From a candidate division KSB1 bacterium (lineage in GTDB: Bacteria > Zhuqueibacterota > Zhuqueibacteria > Residuimicrobiales > Krinioviventaceae), in the NCBI GenBank assembly GCA_034505495.1, contig JAPDQV010000004.1, positions 106,003 through 151,634 of the forward strand: a stretch of DNA of 45,632 nucleotides, in the 5' to 3' direction. Shown in pieces: positions 1 through 8,427 of the stretch. The notes under the pieces were generated by a model. The model did not search any database. It saw only the letters and a program-made list of their open reading frames with translations, and had not been told where the DNA came from. A program made the translations under genes and the position numbers. Position 1 is the first letter of the stretch. Every line of letters begins with the position of its first letter.

Positions 1-2
1 GC

Positions 3-1367
3 GGTTTGGGCATTCTTTTGTTGGTCGGGCCCTCTATGGTTTGGGCAGCGGAGTTCATCGGCTCCGGCGAGGTCATCCTTTCTACGCGTATGGGGGCAAT
101 CCTGGGTCCCACGGTGTTGTGGGCGGTTGTGTTCGGCATTTTCCTGAAATACTGGATCGGGATGAGCGGCGCGCGCTATACGATCTGTACGGGCGAAGGC
201 ATGATCGACATGATCAGCCGCATGCCCGGACCCAAGAATTGGGCGGTTTGGGTGACGCTGATCGCTCAATTTGCCGCTGCCGCCGTTTCGATCGGCTCAC
301 TGGCCGCCGCCGCCGGTGTTTTTGTACACAGTCTGCTGCCGGTGTCTCCGGTTCTCGGCGGCTGGCTGGTCACTCTGTTCGCGCTGGCGGTGGTTTGGTC
401 GGGCGTCTTTGACATCCTGAAAATGGTCATGAGCTTTTTTGTTCTGCTTATCGTCTTCGGCGTCCTGTATGTGGCCGTCAAAGTTTCTCCGGGGATGACG
501 ACGCTGCTGAAAGGCCTGCTTTTTGATGTGCCGCCGGTTCCGGATTGGGCTTTAAATCTTCCCGGGGTAAATGCCAATCCCTGGCGCGAGATTCTACCGG
601 TGTTGGGCTGGGCGGCAGGAGGGTTTGCAAGCCAGGTTTGGTACACCTATTGGGTAATCGGCGCAGAATACGGCATGACTAAAGGTCGCGGTTACGGCCG
701 CCCGGCCGATGTTGCGGCGCTGAAACAGATGCCAAAGCACGTTGCAGACAAAGTCGCCGGCTGGTGCCGCGTTGTTTATACGGACGCCACCTTGGCGATG
801 CTCATCGGCGTCGTGACGACATCCGGATTTTTGTTGGCCGGCGCCGGCGTGCTGCGGCCGCATCAGTTGGCGCCTGAGGGACCCACCACGGCCATGACGT
901 TGGCGACCATCTTTTCCTCGCGCTGGGGAGAGTTCGGCGCTGTTTTGTTTTTGCTTGCAGGCTGCGCCGCATTGATCAGCACACAAATCGGCCAACTGGC
1001 CGGTTGGCCGCGCCTTTTGGCCGATGCCCTCCGCATCTGTATACCCGCCTTCAACCGCCGTTTCAATTGGAAACAACAGTTTCGATTGTTTTTAAGTTTC
1101 TTTTTTCTCTCCAATATGATTCTCGTCTATTCATTCGGTTTCAAACCGGTGCTGATCGTTAAACTCTCGGCCGTACTGGACGGCCTGCTGCTGACCCCTC
1201 TTCAGGCGCTATGGATCTTGATCGGTCTCTTTGTTATACAACCGAGGCTTCTCTCACCCCAGGCGGCAGAACGATTGAAGCCGCATTGGATTTTTGCCGT
1301 CGGACTTTTTATCGCCTTTTTGGTTTACGGCTATTTTTGCGTGTTTCAAATTCCGTTACTTTTTTAA
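3..1367 (+). CDS. Nramp-related metal ion transporter, 5' end missing
   Basis: Polytopic inner-membrane protein of the Nramp/APC-fold superfamily, expected to move divalent cations. About 454 residues are present, with roughly ten to eleven hydrophobic segments. The first visible segment reads GPSMVWAAEFIGSGEVIL, the Nramp TM1 position. The frame is open to the left window edge and begins in mid-helix, so the true start lies upstream; the TTG at 6 is unlikely to be it. Odd: the canonical Nramp metal-binding DPGN of TM1 is not seen (AEFIGSGE stands there), and no MPH motif is visible in the segment around GWAAGGFASQVWY. It therefore belongs with divergent Nramp-like proteins of unknown substrate. 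Family assignment is fairly secure; transport of a metal is inferred. Confidence 0.72.
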   Translation, partial: GLGILLLVGPSMVWAAEFIGSGEVILSTRMGAILGPTVLWAVVFGIFLKYWIGMSGARYTICTGEGMIDMISRMPGPKNWAVWVTLIAQFAAAAVSIGSLAAAAGVFVHSLLPVSPVLGGWLVTLFALAVVWSGVFDILKMVMSFFVLLIVFGVLYVAVKVSPGMTTLLKGLLFDVPPVPDWALNLPGVNANPWREILPVLGWAAGGFASQVWYTYWVIGAEYGMTKGRGYGRPADVAALKQMPKHVADKVAGWCRVVYTDATLAMLIGVVTTSGFLLAGAGVLRPHQLAPEGPTTAMTLATIFSSRWGEFGAVLFLLAGCAALISTQIGQLAGWPRLLADALRICIPAFNRRFNWKQQFRLFLSFFFLSNMILVYSFGFKPVLIVKLSAVLDGLLLTPLQALWILIGLFVIQPRLLSPQAAERLKPHWIFAVGLFIAFLVYGYFCVFQIPLLF

Positions 1368-1522
1368 CGAAATCGGGATTGCGGTCAAAAAACAGTTGTA
1401 TCATTTTACCCAGCAGGAACCGGCGGCAGGCGCTTTTATCAGCCATGCCGTCGTACGACATTGAAGACCAATCGAACAATGGAAACATGACGTTCGTTTA
1501 TAGGTTGCAGCGTCTAAAATGC

Positions 1523-1529
1523 AAGGAGG
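1523..1529 (+). promoter_or_regulatory. Ribosome binding site deciding the beta-propeller gene start
   Basis: AAGGAGG lies six bases before ATG 1536. This favours that ATG over the in-frame TTG at 1530, which directly follows the site. Confidence 0.8.
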
Positions 1530-1535
1530 TTGCAC

Positions 1536-2747
1536 ATGAACAAAGGATTTAAAACGGTTGCGTGTTTGGCGCTAGGGCTGTTTCTGTCGCTTTCAGCGCA
1601 GGAATGGCCGCAATGGCGCGGCGTCAATCGCGACGGAAAAATCAGCGGCTTCAAAGCGCCGAAAGTGTGGCCTCAGACTTTGACCAAAGCTTGGCAGGTT
1701 ACCGTCGGCTACGGCGATGCCACGCCGGCGCTGGTTGCAGATCGTCTCTATGTCTTCGCACGACAAGGCGATGAAGAGGTTTTACTGTGCCTTCGCGCAG
1801 CCGACGGCAGCGAGTTATGGCGGGCTGCTTATCCCGCGCCGGCGGTGACCGGACCGGCGGCCTCGCATCCCGGCCCAAGAAGTACTCCCTTGGTTGTTGA
1901 CGGTAAGGTCGTGGTTCTTGGTGTCGGGGGCGAGCTGCGCTGCTTCAATGCCGCCGACGGGAAATTGTTGTGGGAAATCGAAGAATATGCCGGCAAAGTG
2001 CCGGACTTTTTCCCCTCCCTTTCTCCCTTGGCGCATAACGGAGTCGTCTATGCTCATCTCGGCGGGAAAAACGAAGCGGCCGTACTGGCCGTAGATTTAC
2101 AAAGCGGCCAATTCAAATGGAAACTTGCCGCAGAATGTCCCAGCTATGCTTCTCCGATCATCGCAAAAATCGGCGGCATCGAACAGCTTGTTCTCTACTC
2201 CGAGAAAAGCCTGTTCGCCGTCGACATTAAGACGCCGCGCATTTTGTGGAGTTTGCCGTTGCAGTTGGAGCGCTTCTATTCCAATGCAGTGTCCCCCCTC
2301 CTTATCGGCGATCGAGTCATTGTAACCGGCCAAGGCAAAGGCACGACGGCCTATCAGATTCAAAAAGAGGGCACAGAATTCAAGCTCAAAGAAGTTTGGC
2401 ATGCGGAAAGGGGGAACACCTTCAACACGCCGATTGTTCTCAACGGCGCCCTCTGGAGCTTGTCCGACAAAGGTCTTTTCTATGCTCTGAAAGCCGACGA
2501 CGGCCGCGAACTCTGGGCGGGCGAGGAAAAGCACGACCGCTTCGGCTCCTTTGTCGACGCGGGCGAAGTTGTTTTTATGCTTTCGGCGACAGGCCAATTG
2601 GTCGTCCTTAAGCCGGAAAAAACATCGTTTCAAGAAGTTGCCCGCTACAAGGTTTCGGAAAAGGCAGTTTATGCTCACCCGATCGTCGCCGGAAAGCGAA
2701 TTTATATCAAAGAAGAACAATCAGTAACGCTCTGGACGCTCGATTAA
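1536..2747 (+). CDS. Exported PQQ-like beta-propeller repeat protein
   Basis: 403-residue protein with an N-terminal signal peptide (hydrophobic stretch about residues 8-20, cleavage likely after LSAQ). The mature part begins EWPQWRG, typical of PQQ-dehydrogenase-like (PF13360) beta-propellers. Repeated blades carry the tryptophan-docking pattern AADGSELWR, AADGKLLWE, DLQSGQFKWK, KADDGRELWAG. No PQQ-ligand or catalytic residues of the quinoprotein alcohol dehydrogenases are apparent, and the protein is shorter than those enzymes. A binding or scaffold role in the periplasm is more likely than redox catalysis. It stands alone between the transporter and a terminator. Family sure, function unknown. 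Confidence 0.82.
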   Translation: MNKGFKTVACLALGLFLSLSAQEWPQWRGVNRDGKISGFKAPKVWPQTLTKAWQVTVGYGDATPALVADRLYVFARQGDEEVLLCLRAADGSELWRAAYPAPAVTGPAASHPGPRSTPLVVDGKVVVLGVGGELRCFNAADGKLLWEIEEYAGKVPDFFPSLSPLAHNGVVYAHLGGKNEAAVLAVDLQSGQFKWKLAAECPSYASPIIAKIGGIEQLVLYSEKSLFAVDIKTPRILWSLPLQLERFYSNAVSPLLIGDRVIVTGQGKGTTAYQIQKEGTEFKLKEVWHAERGNTFNTPIVLNGALWSLSDKGLFYALKADDGRELWAGEEKHDRFGSFVDAGEVVFMLSATGQLVVLKPEKTSFQEVARYKVSEKAVYAHPIVAGKRIYIKEEQSVTLWTLD

Positions 2748-2799
2748 GTTAATAAACGTTTTTCTATATTTCGGATGAAATAGGCCGTCAATGCTTATG

Positions 2800-2840
2800 G
2801 GCAAGGCGGACGGAATTCCCGACGCCTTGCCTGCGTTTTT
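2800..2840 (+). terminator. Rho-independent terminator after the beta-propeller gene
   Basis: Perfect 9-bp stem GGCAAGGCG (2800-2808) with CGCCTTGCC (2823-2831), loop of 14 bases, followed by TGCGTTTTT. It lies about 50 bases after the stop of the preceding gene. Confidence 0.7.
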
Positions 2841-2922
2841 AGACGTCAGATTGAACAGCCGTAAAGCTGCCGCCTGTCGTTCAAACGGAAAGTGATGTTA
2901 GAGTCAACTCAAAGGTTAAGAG

Positions 2923-3447
2923 ATGATCGCTTTAAAGATTCTTGCCAAACTGATCAAGACGCTGCGCTCGAATGCCGCACCGGCGCAGATTGCATGGGGA
3001 TTCGTCTTGGGCATGATTCTCGGTCTCACCCCTCTGTGGAATCTGCACAATCTATTGGTGATTCTTCTTCTCATCATTTTCAACGTCAATTTGGGCGCGG
3101 CCACATTGGCGTTTTTTATCTTTAGTCTCTTTGCCTATCTGCTCGACCCGTTGTTCCACAGTCTCGGGTACTTTTTGCTGGTTGAGGTGGAGTCCTTGCG
3201 ACCATTGTGGGTCTTTTGCTGCAGCACGCCGATCCTCGCTTTCGCCAACCTCAACAACACCGTCGTTTTGGGCAGCCTGGTAAGCTCCCTGGTTCTGCTG
3301 CTGCCGGTCTTTTTCCTCTTTAAAAAATTCGTAGTCGTCTATCGACAGAGCATCGATCCGCGCGTGCAGCAGTTAAAAATCATGCAAATCATCAACAGTT
3401 CCAAGATCTACAATTTGTATCAGCAAGTCAGCCGATGGGGAGAATAG
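2923..3447 (+). CDS. TIGR03546 family membrane protein
   Basis: 174-residue integral membrane protein with about four hydrophobic segments (roughly residues 23-60, 62-80, 90-110, 117-135) and a charged C-terminal tail. The N-terminal part (AWGFVLGMILGLTPLWNLHN) has the DUF2062-like glycine/proline membrane pattern. The family usually lies beside a TIGR03545 gene in bacteria with an outer membrane, as here: the next gene starts 13 bases before this stop, so the two are translationally coupled. Function unknown; a role in the cell envelope is inferred from distribution. No strong Shine-Dalgarno is visible (AAGAG just before the ATG). Confidence 0.8.
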   Translation: MIALKILAKLIKTLRSNAAPAQIAWGFVLGMILGLTPLWNLHNLLVILLLIIFNVNLGAATLAFFIFSLFAYLLDPLFHSLGYFLLVEVESLRPLWVFCCSTPILAFANLNNTVVLGSLVSSLVLLLPVFFLFKKFVVVYRQSIDPRVQQLKIMQIINSSKIYNLYQQVSRWGE

Positions 3448-5300
3448 CCGTGCGTTGGAAAGGAATTCTTTTTTTGGCGGTATTAGCTGCTCTGTTTATT
3501 GTTCTAAGCCTTATTTTTACCGACCTTTGGTTGGAAAGGCGGCTTGAAAATTTGGGATCCTCATTGGTCGGGGCAAAAGTCGAAATCGATCATCTCGATT
3601 TTTCCTTCGTTGGTCTGCATCTGAAATGGGACAGCCTTCAGGTCGCCAATCCCAAACAGACCATGAAGAACATTTTGACCACCGGCCGGACTGAATTCGA
3701 CCTCGATCTGTTGCCGTTGTTGCAGAAAAAGATCGTCATCGAAAATCTGCAGGTGACATCGGTGACTTCGGGAACCGATCGCACGACCGACGGCAAGCTC
3801 CCGAAAAAACCGCGTCCGGAGAAAGAAAAAAAGCCGAATCTGATCACCAAAACCATCGATCGGCTGACGCAACAGGTCGCCGAAGCGCCGGCCTGGAATC
3901 TTGACGATCTCGGTAAAAAGGTGAACGTCGACAGCCTCATCAAATTCCTCGACATCCGCTCGCCGCAAAAAATCGACTCGCTCTATCAGGCGACTAAAAC
4001 GCGTTACGACTATTGGGATAGCCTGTTCTCCTCAATCAAGGTCAAGCAGGAACTCAACGATTTTGAGACTAAGCTGACGGCGCTTCGGCCGAATGAAATC
4101 CGTTCCCTTGAAGATTTGGAAGCAGCCTTGCAGACGGTGCGCAGGATCAAGACAAAGGTCGATTCGCTGGAAAAATTTGTTGCGGATACGCGCGCAGGAC
4201 TCAAGAGCGATTTGGATCTCTCGTTTCAAGGCGTCAGCTTGGCGGACGATTGGATAAAGGAAGATTATCGGCGCGCTCTGGAAAAGGCGCGGTTACCGGA
4301 GATCAGCAAGGAAAACATGGCCCGCTTTCTGTTCGGCGATCAGGTTGTCAACGATGCGGTGCGGGCTTTGGCTACTGTGAACACCGTCCGTTCTTACGCG
4401 GAAATGTTCAAATCGGACAAGCCGAAGAAAGAGAAACCGCCGCGTTTAAAAGGCCAGACCATTCATTTTGTTGAAGAAAACCACTATCCCCGCTTTTGGA
4501 TCAAGAACGTGCGCCTCTCTGGCCACACGACGCGCGGTTTCCGTATCGAGGGCGGCGTAACGGATATTACGACGCAGCAACTGCTGGTCGGTCGGCCGAC
4601 GGTCCTCAAAATTGCCGCCGAACGTCGCGACGGCGCCAACCTCGCCTTTGGGGGGGAGCTGAATTATCTGAGCGCCCCGCGGGAAACCTTTCGCCTGGAG
4701 CTCAACCGCATGCCGCTGCAGAACGTCACGCTGTCCAATCTTCGGCTGCTGCCGCAGCGGATTGCTCAAGGCAGCGGCCGTTTGAATCTGGACCTGCAGT
4801 TGACCGAGGATCGCATCCAGGGCGAACTCTATTTCATTGCCGAAAAGCTGCGGTTTGCCTTTGCCGAAGAAGCGACCAAGCGGCATGAACAGATCCTTCG
4901 CCGCGTGATCGATGCGGCGGATCTTCTTGATCTGCGCGTTTCCCTCCTAAGCGACGAAGGCAAGACCTCTTTGCGCCTGAATTCCAACCTCGACGATTTC
5001 CTGGCGCGTGAACTGAGAGCCGTGCTGAGCGAAGAAGTCGATAAAGCCAAAGCCAAGATCGAAGCGTATCTCGCGTCGCAAATCGATCGGCATAAGCAAC
5101 AGCTGGACAAACTAGTGCAGACCAAAAGCGCGGCTCTCGGCATGGAGATCGACTCGATTGACGAGCTGATCAAGAATCCTAAAAAACTGCTCGACGAAAA
5201 ACAAAAGGAACTGGAGCGCCGCATCGAGGAGGAAAAGAAAAAAGGAGCCAAGCGTCTGGAGGATGAAGTCAAAAAGCGTCTGCCCGGCGTCGGTCGCTGA
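3435..5300 (+). CDS. TIGR03545 family envelope protein
   Basis: 621-residue protein with one N-terminal membrane anchor (about residues 9-29) and a large, presumably periplasmic domain. The first 100 residues (LGAKVEIDHLDFSFVGL, then repeated beta-like phrases) resemble the start of AsmA-like lipid-transfer proteins. The middle is rich in charged helices, and the last 100 residues form a strongly charged coiled coil (KNPKKLLDEKQKELERRIEE). It overlaps the TIGR03546 gene by 13 bases, the usual arrangement of this pair. No biochemical function is established. The AsmA comparison is my reading of local pattern, not a search result. Confidence 0.78.
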   Translation: MGRIAVRWKGILFLAVLAALFIVLSLIFTDLWLERRLENLGSSLVGAKVEIDHLDFSFVGLHLKWDSLQVANPKQTMKNILTTGRTEFDLDLLPLLQKKIVIENLQVTSVTSGTDRTTDGKLPKKPRPEKEKKPNLITKTIDRLTQQVAEAPAWNLDDLGKKVNVDSLIKFLDIRSPQKIDSLYQATKTRYDYWDSLFSSIKVKQELNDFETKLTALRPNEIRSLEDLEAALQTVRRIKTKVDSLEKFVADTRAGLKSDLDLSFQGVSLADDWIKEDYRRALEKARLPEISKENMARFLFGDQVVNDAVRALATVNTVRSYAEMFKSDKPKKEKPPRLKGQTIHFVEENHYPRFWIKNVRLSGHTTRGFRIEGGVTDITTQQLLVGRPTVLKIAAERRDGANLAFGGELNYLSAPRETFRLELNRMPLQNVTLSNLRLLPQRIAQGSGRLNLDLQLTEDRIQGELYFIAEKLRFAFAEEATKRHEQILRRVIDAADLLDLRVSLLSDEGKTSLRLNSNLDDFLARELRAVLSEEVDKAKAKIEAYLASQIDRHKQQLDKLVQTKSAALGMEIDSIDELIKNPKKLLDEKQKELERRIEEEKKKGAKRLEDEVKKRLPGVGR

Positions 5301-5317
5301 GCGCTTACCTTTGGGTG

Positions 5318-5719
5318 TCAGAGAGTCTCATTCGATTGTTGACGCTTCGCCTCATATTTTGACGGGCATTTCAGCATGATTTTGGAGGCGCGGAACGAAC
5401 CGTCGACCAGCTTGCCTTCAAGCACCACCTCCTGGGCTTCCGCCAGCTGATCGGGTTTGACGCCGTGATAAATTACGTTGAGGGTGTCTTGATCCGTAAA
5501 CAGCCGAAAGGTTAATTGTCGGCCGAGCCGATCATAATGAATAGAGCGGGGATCGGCAAATCCATGCACGCGTAGGGTTCGTCCGCTGTTCGGTTCGCCG
5601 CGCGCGACGAGCTCGGATACCGTCAAATAATAAGCGGTGCTGCTGCGCAGACCATCGACAATCAAAAAAATCAGTGCGCCGACAATTAATGCGACGCCGA
5701 CGACCACTTTGAGTTTCAT
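5318..5719 (-). CDS. ccmE: Cytochrome c maturation haem chaperone CcmE, Cys-type
   Basis: 133-residue CcmE. It has an N-terminal membrane anchor (about residues 4-21) followed by the OB-fold beta-barrel (YYLTVSELVARGE, LRVHGFADP, LTFRLFTD, VIYHGVKPDQLAEAQEVVLEG). CcmE takes haem from CcmC and carries it to the lyase complex containing CcmF. The usual haem-attaching histidine (HxxxY) is replaced by cysteine: C118-P-S-K-Y122, the CxxxY type known from archaea and some sulfate reducers. Start chosen at ATG 5719 because AGAGG precedes it and the protein then begins MKLKVVVG; a longer reading to 5773 has no such support. It is divergent from the adjacent alanine racemase, 73 bases apart; ccmF is elsewhere in the window. 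Confidence 0.88.
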   Translation of the reverse strand: MKLKVVVGVALIVGALIFLIVDGLRSSTAYYLTVSELVARGEPNSGRTLRVHGFADPRSIHYDRLGRQLTFRLFTDQDTLNVIYHGVKPDQLAEAQEVVLEGKLVDGSFRASKIMLKCPSKYEAKRQQSNETL

Positions 5720-5792
5720 GAGCGCCTCTGTTTGTACCGGCGACAAAATACAAACCGAACGAATAGAAAACAAGTGCGAGTATCAGCTGGAT

Positions 5793-6983
5793 ATGGATTT
5801 TTCCGACATACCAAAGAATGCGGAGTTATTGCGGCCGGCTTGGGTTGAGGTGGATCTCGATGCCGTCGCCCATAATGTGCGCCAAATCAAGGCCTATCTG
5901 GGTAATGTCAAGCTGCTGGCGGTGGTAAAGGCGGACGGTTACGGTGCCGGTGCGGTCGAGACGGCACGAACCATTGTCGAGAGCGGCGCCGACTATTTGG
6001 GAGTGGTCATGCTGGAAGAGGCGTATGAACTGCGCTGCGCCGGCATTCAAGCGCCTATCCTCAACACCGGCACCGTTTTCCCCGAGCAGGCGGAGCACGT
6101 TCTGGCTCTCGACCTCGAGCAGATGATCGATCGCTACGAGACCGCTGCCGCGCTCTCCCGCGCCGCCGTTAAAGCCGCCAAGACGGCCCGCATTCACTGT
6201 AAAATCGACACCGGCATGAGCCGCTACGGATTTGCCTTCGCCTCAGCCGCGGCGGAAATTGCCCGCATCGTTGCACTGCCGCGCCTGCAGATCATCGGCG
6301 CCTTTACTCATTTCCCTATGTCGGATGGGCTCGACAAGAGCTTTGCGCTGCTGCAAATCGAGCGAATGTTACGGGTAAAACGCGATTTGGAAGCAATGGG
6401 GATTGCGATTCCCCTTTGGCACATGGCCAACAGCGGCGGAACACTCGATTTACCTCAGGCGCATTTCGATATGGTGCGCGTCGGTCTGCTGAATTACGGT
6501 TATTGGCCGTCGAAAGAAGTTCGTCGTCCATTCGAGATCAAGCCGGCGATCAGCCTAAAGGCCCGCATCGTGGCCGTGCGGCAGATTGGTCGCGGCGACA
6601 GCGTCGGTTACGGCCGCAAGTTCATTGCCGAAAAGGATGAGCGAATTGCCGTGCTGCCCATCGGCTATGCCGACGGCTATGACCGCGGACTGAGCAAAAT
6701 CGGCGAAGTTATCTGCAAAGGCAGGCGACTGCCGATCGTCGGCGGCTTGTGCATGGACGCCGCTTTTATCAAGGTGACGGAATGGCCGGACATCGGCATC
6801 GGCGATCTTGTGACGCTCATGGGCAAAGACGGCGATGACGAAATTTCTCCCCATGACATTGCCGCTTTGATCGGCTCGGTATCGTACGAAGTGATTTGTC
6901 GGTTGGGGCGAAGGCTGCCGCGCGTCTATGTCAAAAACGGCCGCGTCTCTGCCGTGCGCAACGAGTTGATGAGAAAAAGTTGA
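5793..6983 (+). CDS. alr: Alanine racemase (first copy)
   Basis: 396-residue fold-type III PLP enzyme interconverting L- and D-alanine for peptidoglycan. The PLP lysine is K46 in VVKADGYGAG. Other family motifs are KIDTGMSRYGF, HMANSGG, MVRVGLLNYG, the catalytic-tyrosine stretch SVGYGRKF and the CMDAAF segment (usually SMDQ in this family, the Q being A here). Start chosen at ATG 5793, giving MDFSDIPKNAELLRPAWVEVDLDA; the reading extends upstream to 5637 but that part is antisense to ccmE. A second racemase lies at 19269-20441. This copy could act on alanine or be a broad-specificity racemase; the sequence does not decide. Confidence 0.9.
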   Translation: MDFSDIPKNAELLRPAWVEVDLDAVAHNVRQIKAYLGNVKLLAVVKADGYGAGAVETARTIVESGADYLGVVMLEEAYELRCAGIQAPILNTGTVFPEQAEHVLALDLEQMIDRYETAAALSRAAVKAAKTARIHCKIDTGMSRYGFAFASAAAEIARIVALPRLQIIGAFTHFPMSDGLDKSFALLQIERMLRVKRDLEAMGIAIPLWHMANSGGTLDLPQAHFDMVRVGLLNYGYWPSKEVRRPFEIKPAISLKARIVAVRQIGRGDSVGYGRKFIAEKDERIAVLPIGYADGYDRGLSKIGEVICKGRRLPIVGGLCMDAAFIKVTEWPDIGIGDLVTLMGKDGDDEISPHDIAALIGSVSYEVICRLGRRLPRVYVKNGRVSAVRNELMRKS

Positions 6984-6992
6984 AACGACGCC

Positions 6993-7526
6993 TCAGGCTT
7001 CGACGCGCCGAATCTGCGGATCGGTAAAGAGGTCGTACTCGTCGCGGCTGGTGGTGGAGAATTCCGAAATGACGGCGCCTTCATCGCCCGCCTGAAACCA
7101 GTGCAGGGTATTGGGAGGCAGGGTATACTGTTCACCGGGCCGCAGAACGATCTCATGCCATACCGTAAAGCAGTTCGCTTTGTCCTGCGGAATGCGGGCT
7201 TGGGGATTCGGCGTCGGATCGCCCGGGACGTAGAGGTAAACAACGCCGCAACGGCAGCGAAAAGTTTCTTCTTTGCCCGGATCATCCAGAAGCGGCGGAT
7301 GACGATGCTCGGGACAAATTTGCCGCGGCAGAAGCACCAATTCCTTGGCGCATACGCGCTCCGTATTGACGTAAACGACAATTCCCAAACCAATCTCCAA
7401 AAATCGCCCCAAACCCAAATCGGTAATTTCAACGGCCGCTTTTTCCGCCTCGGTCAAAACAATGCCCGCTCTCTGCAGATAGTCGAGGACGAGAAAACGG
7501 GCCGTTTCTTTTTCATTTTCCTTCAT
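6993..7526 (-). CDS. D-lyxose/D-mannose isomerase (cupin)
   Basis: 177-residue cupin of the D-lyxose ketol-isomerase family, which interconverts D-lyxose with D-xylulose (and often D-mannose with D-fructose) using a divalent metal. Metal-ligand motifs are visible: PEHRHP (two His), then FTVWHEIVLRPGEQYTLPPNTLHWFQ with Glu and His, and the family C-terminus SEFSTTSRDEYDLFTDP. The length fits the short bacterial form. It converges on the alanine racemase with 9 bases between stops and is separated from cdaA by about 110 bases, so it is probably transcribed on its own. Confidence 0.83.
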   Translation of the reverse strand: MKENEKETARFLVLDYLQRAGIVLTEAEKAAVEITDLGLGRFLEIGLGIVVYVNTERVCAKELVLLPRQICPEHRHPPLLDDPGKEETFRCRCGVVYLYVPGDPTPNPQARIPQDKANCFTVWHEIVLRPGEQYTLPPNTLHWFQAGDEGAVISEFSTTSRDEYDLFTDPQIRRVEA

Positions 7527-7638
7527 ACCAAAATCCCAAATCTTGATGAACCAATCTTTTCCGTTTTTACCCGTAAAAACTGAAAAAGCGCTCTCGTCCG
7601 TTGGTAACGATCCAAGTCTATCGTACTAATTGAAAGCC

Positions 7639-8424
7639 CTAACGCGTCGTCAACGGCCCGTACTGAAAACCCTCGATGAGAATGCGTTTCAGTTCAGCGG
7701 CGCTGAGGTCGCGGTGCAACACGCCGTTCATAGCCACCGAGATTTTGCCGCGTTCTTCGGAAATGACGATGACAATGGCATCTGATTCTTTCGAAAGGGT
7801 CAGTGCCGCCTTGTGGCGGGTACCGTATTCAATGTCGGCAAACTCGTCCTGGGAGATGGGCAGGATGCATTTAGCCGCCTCGATGAGGTCGTTTTGAATG
7901 ACGACAGCGCCGTCGTGCAACGGCGAGCGGGGGTTAAAGATGGAAATCAGGAGGGCGGGCGATACTTCGGCCTGCAGGCGCGTACCGGTTTCGATAATTG
8001 GCCGCATGCCGGTCTCGCGCGCCATAACGATCAGGGCGCCGTAGCCTCGGTCGCATAGCGCTACCGACGCTTCAACCACCTGATCGATAACCTTGCTGCC
8101 CCCGACTTTGATGAAAAAACGGACAATCGGGCTTTGTCCCATGGTGATCAATAATCTGCGGATTTCGGATTGAAAGATGATGACAAAGGCCACAACCCAC
8201 ACGGTGCGGACGTTCTCAAAGATCCAGGTCATGCCTTTGAGCTGCAAAAGAGGCGCCACGGCGGAGGCGAGCAGGATAAAAACCAGCCCCACCAGCATCT
8301 GCATGCCGTAGGAACCACGGAGGAAATTGTACAGTCGATAGATGATGTACGACATCACGGCGATGTCGAACAGATCCATGACGGTGACGGGCAAGAATCC
8401 TATGCGAAAGAGGACAAAGCGCAT
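7639..8424 (-). CDS. cdaA: Diadenylate cyclase CdaA
   Basis: 261-residue c-di-AMP synthase. Three N-terminal transmembrane segments (about residues 10-80) precede a DAC/DisA_N domain with the catalytic motif HDGAVVI and the GTRHKAAL segment. The second motif is usually RHR; here the last residue is Lys, a conservative change. ATG 8424 lies three bases after the folP stop, so it is the last gene of the tilS-hpt-ftsH-folP-cdaA operon. The usual downstream partners ybbR/cdaR and glmM are not next to it. c-di-AMP controls osmolyte and cell-wall homeostasis. Confidence 0.9.
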   Translation of the reverse strand: MRFVLFRIGFLPVTVMDLFDIAVMSYIIYRLYNFLRGSYGMQMLVGLVFILLASAVAPLLQLKGMTWIFENVRTVWVVAFVIIFQSEIRRLLITMGQSPIVRFFIKVGGSKVIDQVVEASVALCDRGYGALIVMARETGMRPIIETGTRLQAEVSPALLISIFNPRSPLHDGAVVIQNDLIEAAKCILPISQDEFADIEYGTRHKAALTLSKESDAIVIVISEERGKISVAMNGVLHRDLSAAELKRILIEGFQYGPLTTR

Positions 8425-8427
8425 GGC

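Noticed and set aside
5637..5792. N-terminal extension of the first alanine racemase
   Set aside because: Those codons are antisense to ccmE and its promoter region; conserved racemase sequence begins after ATG 5793.
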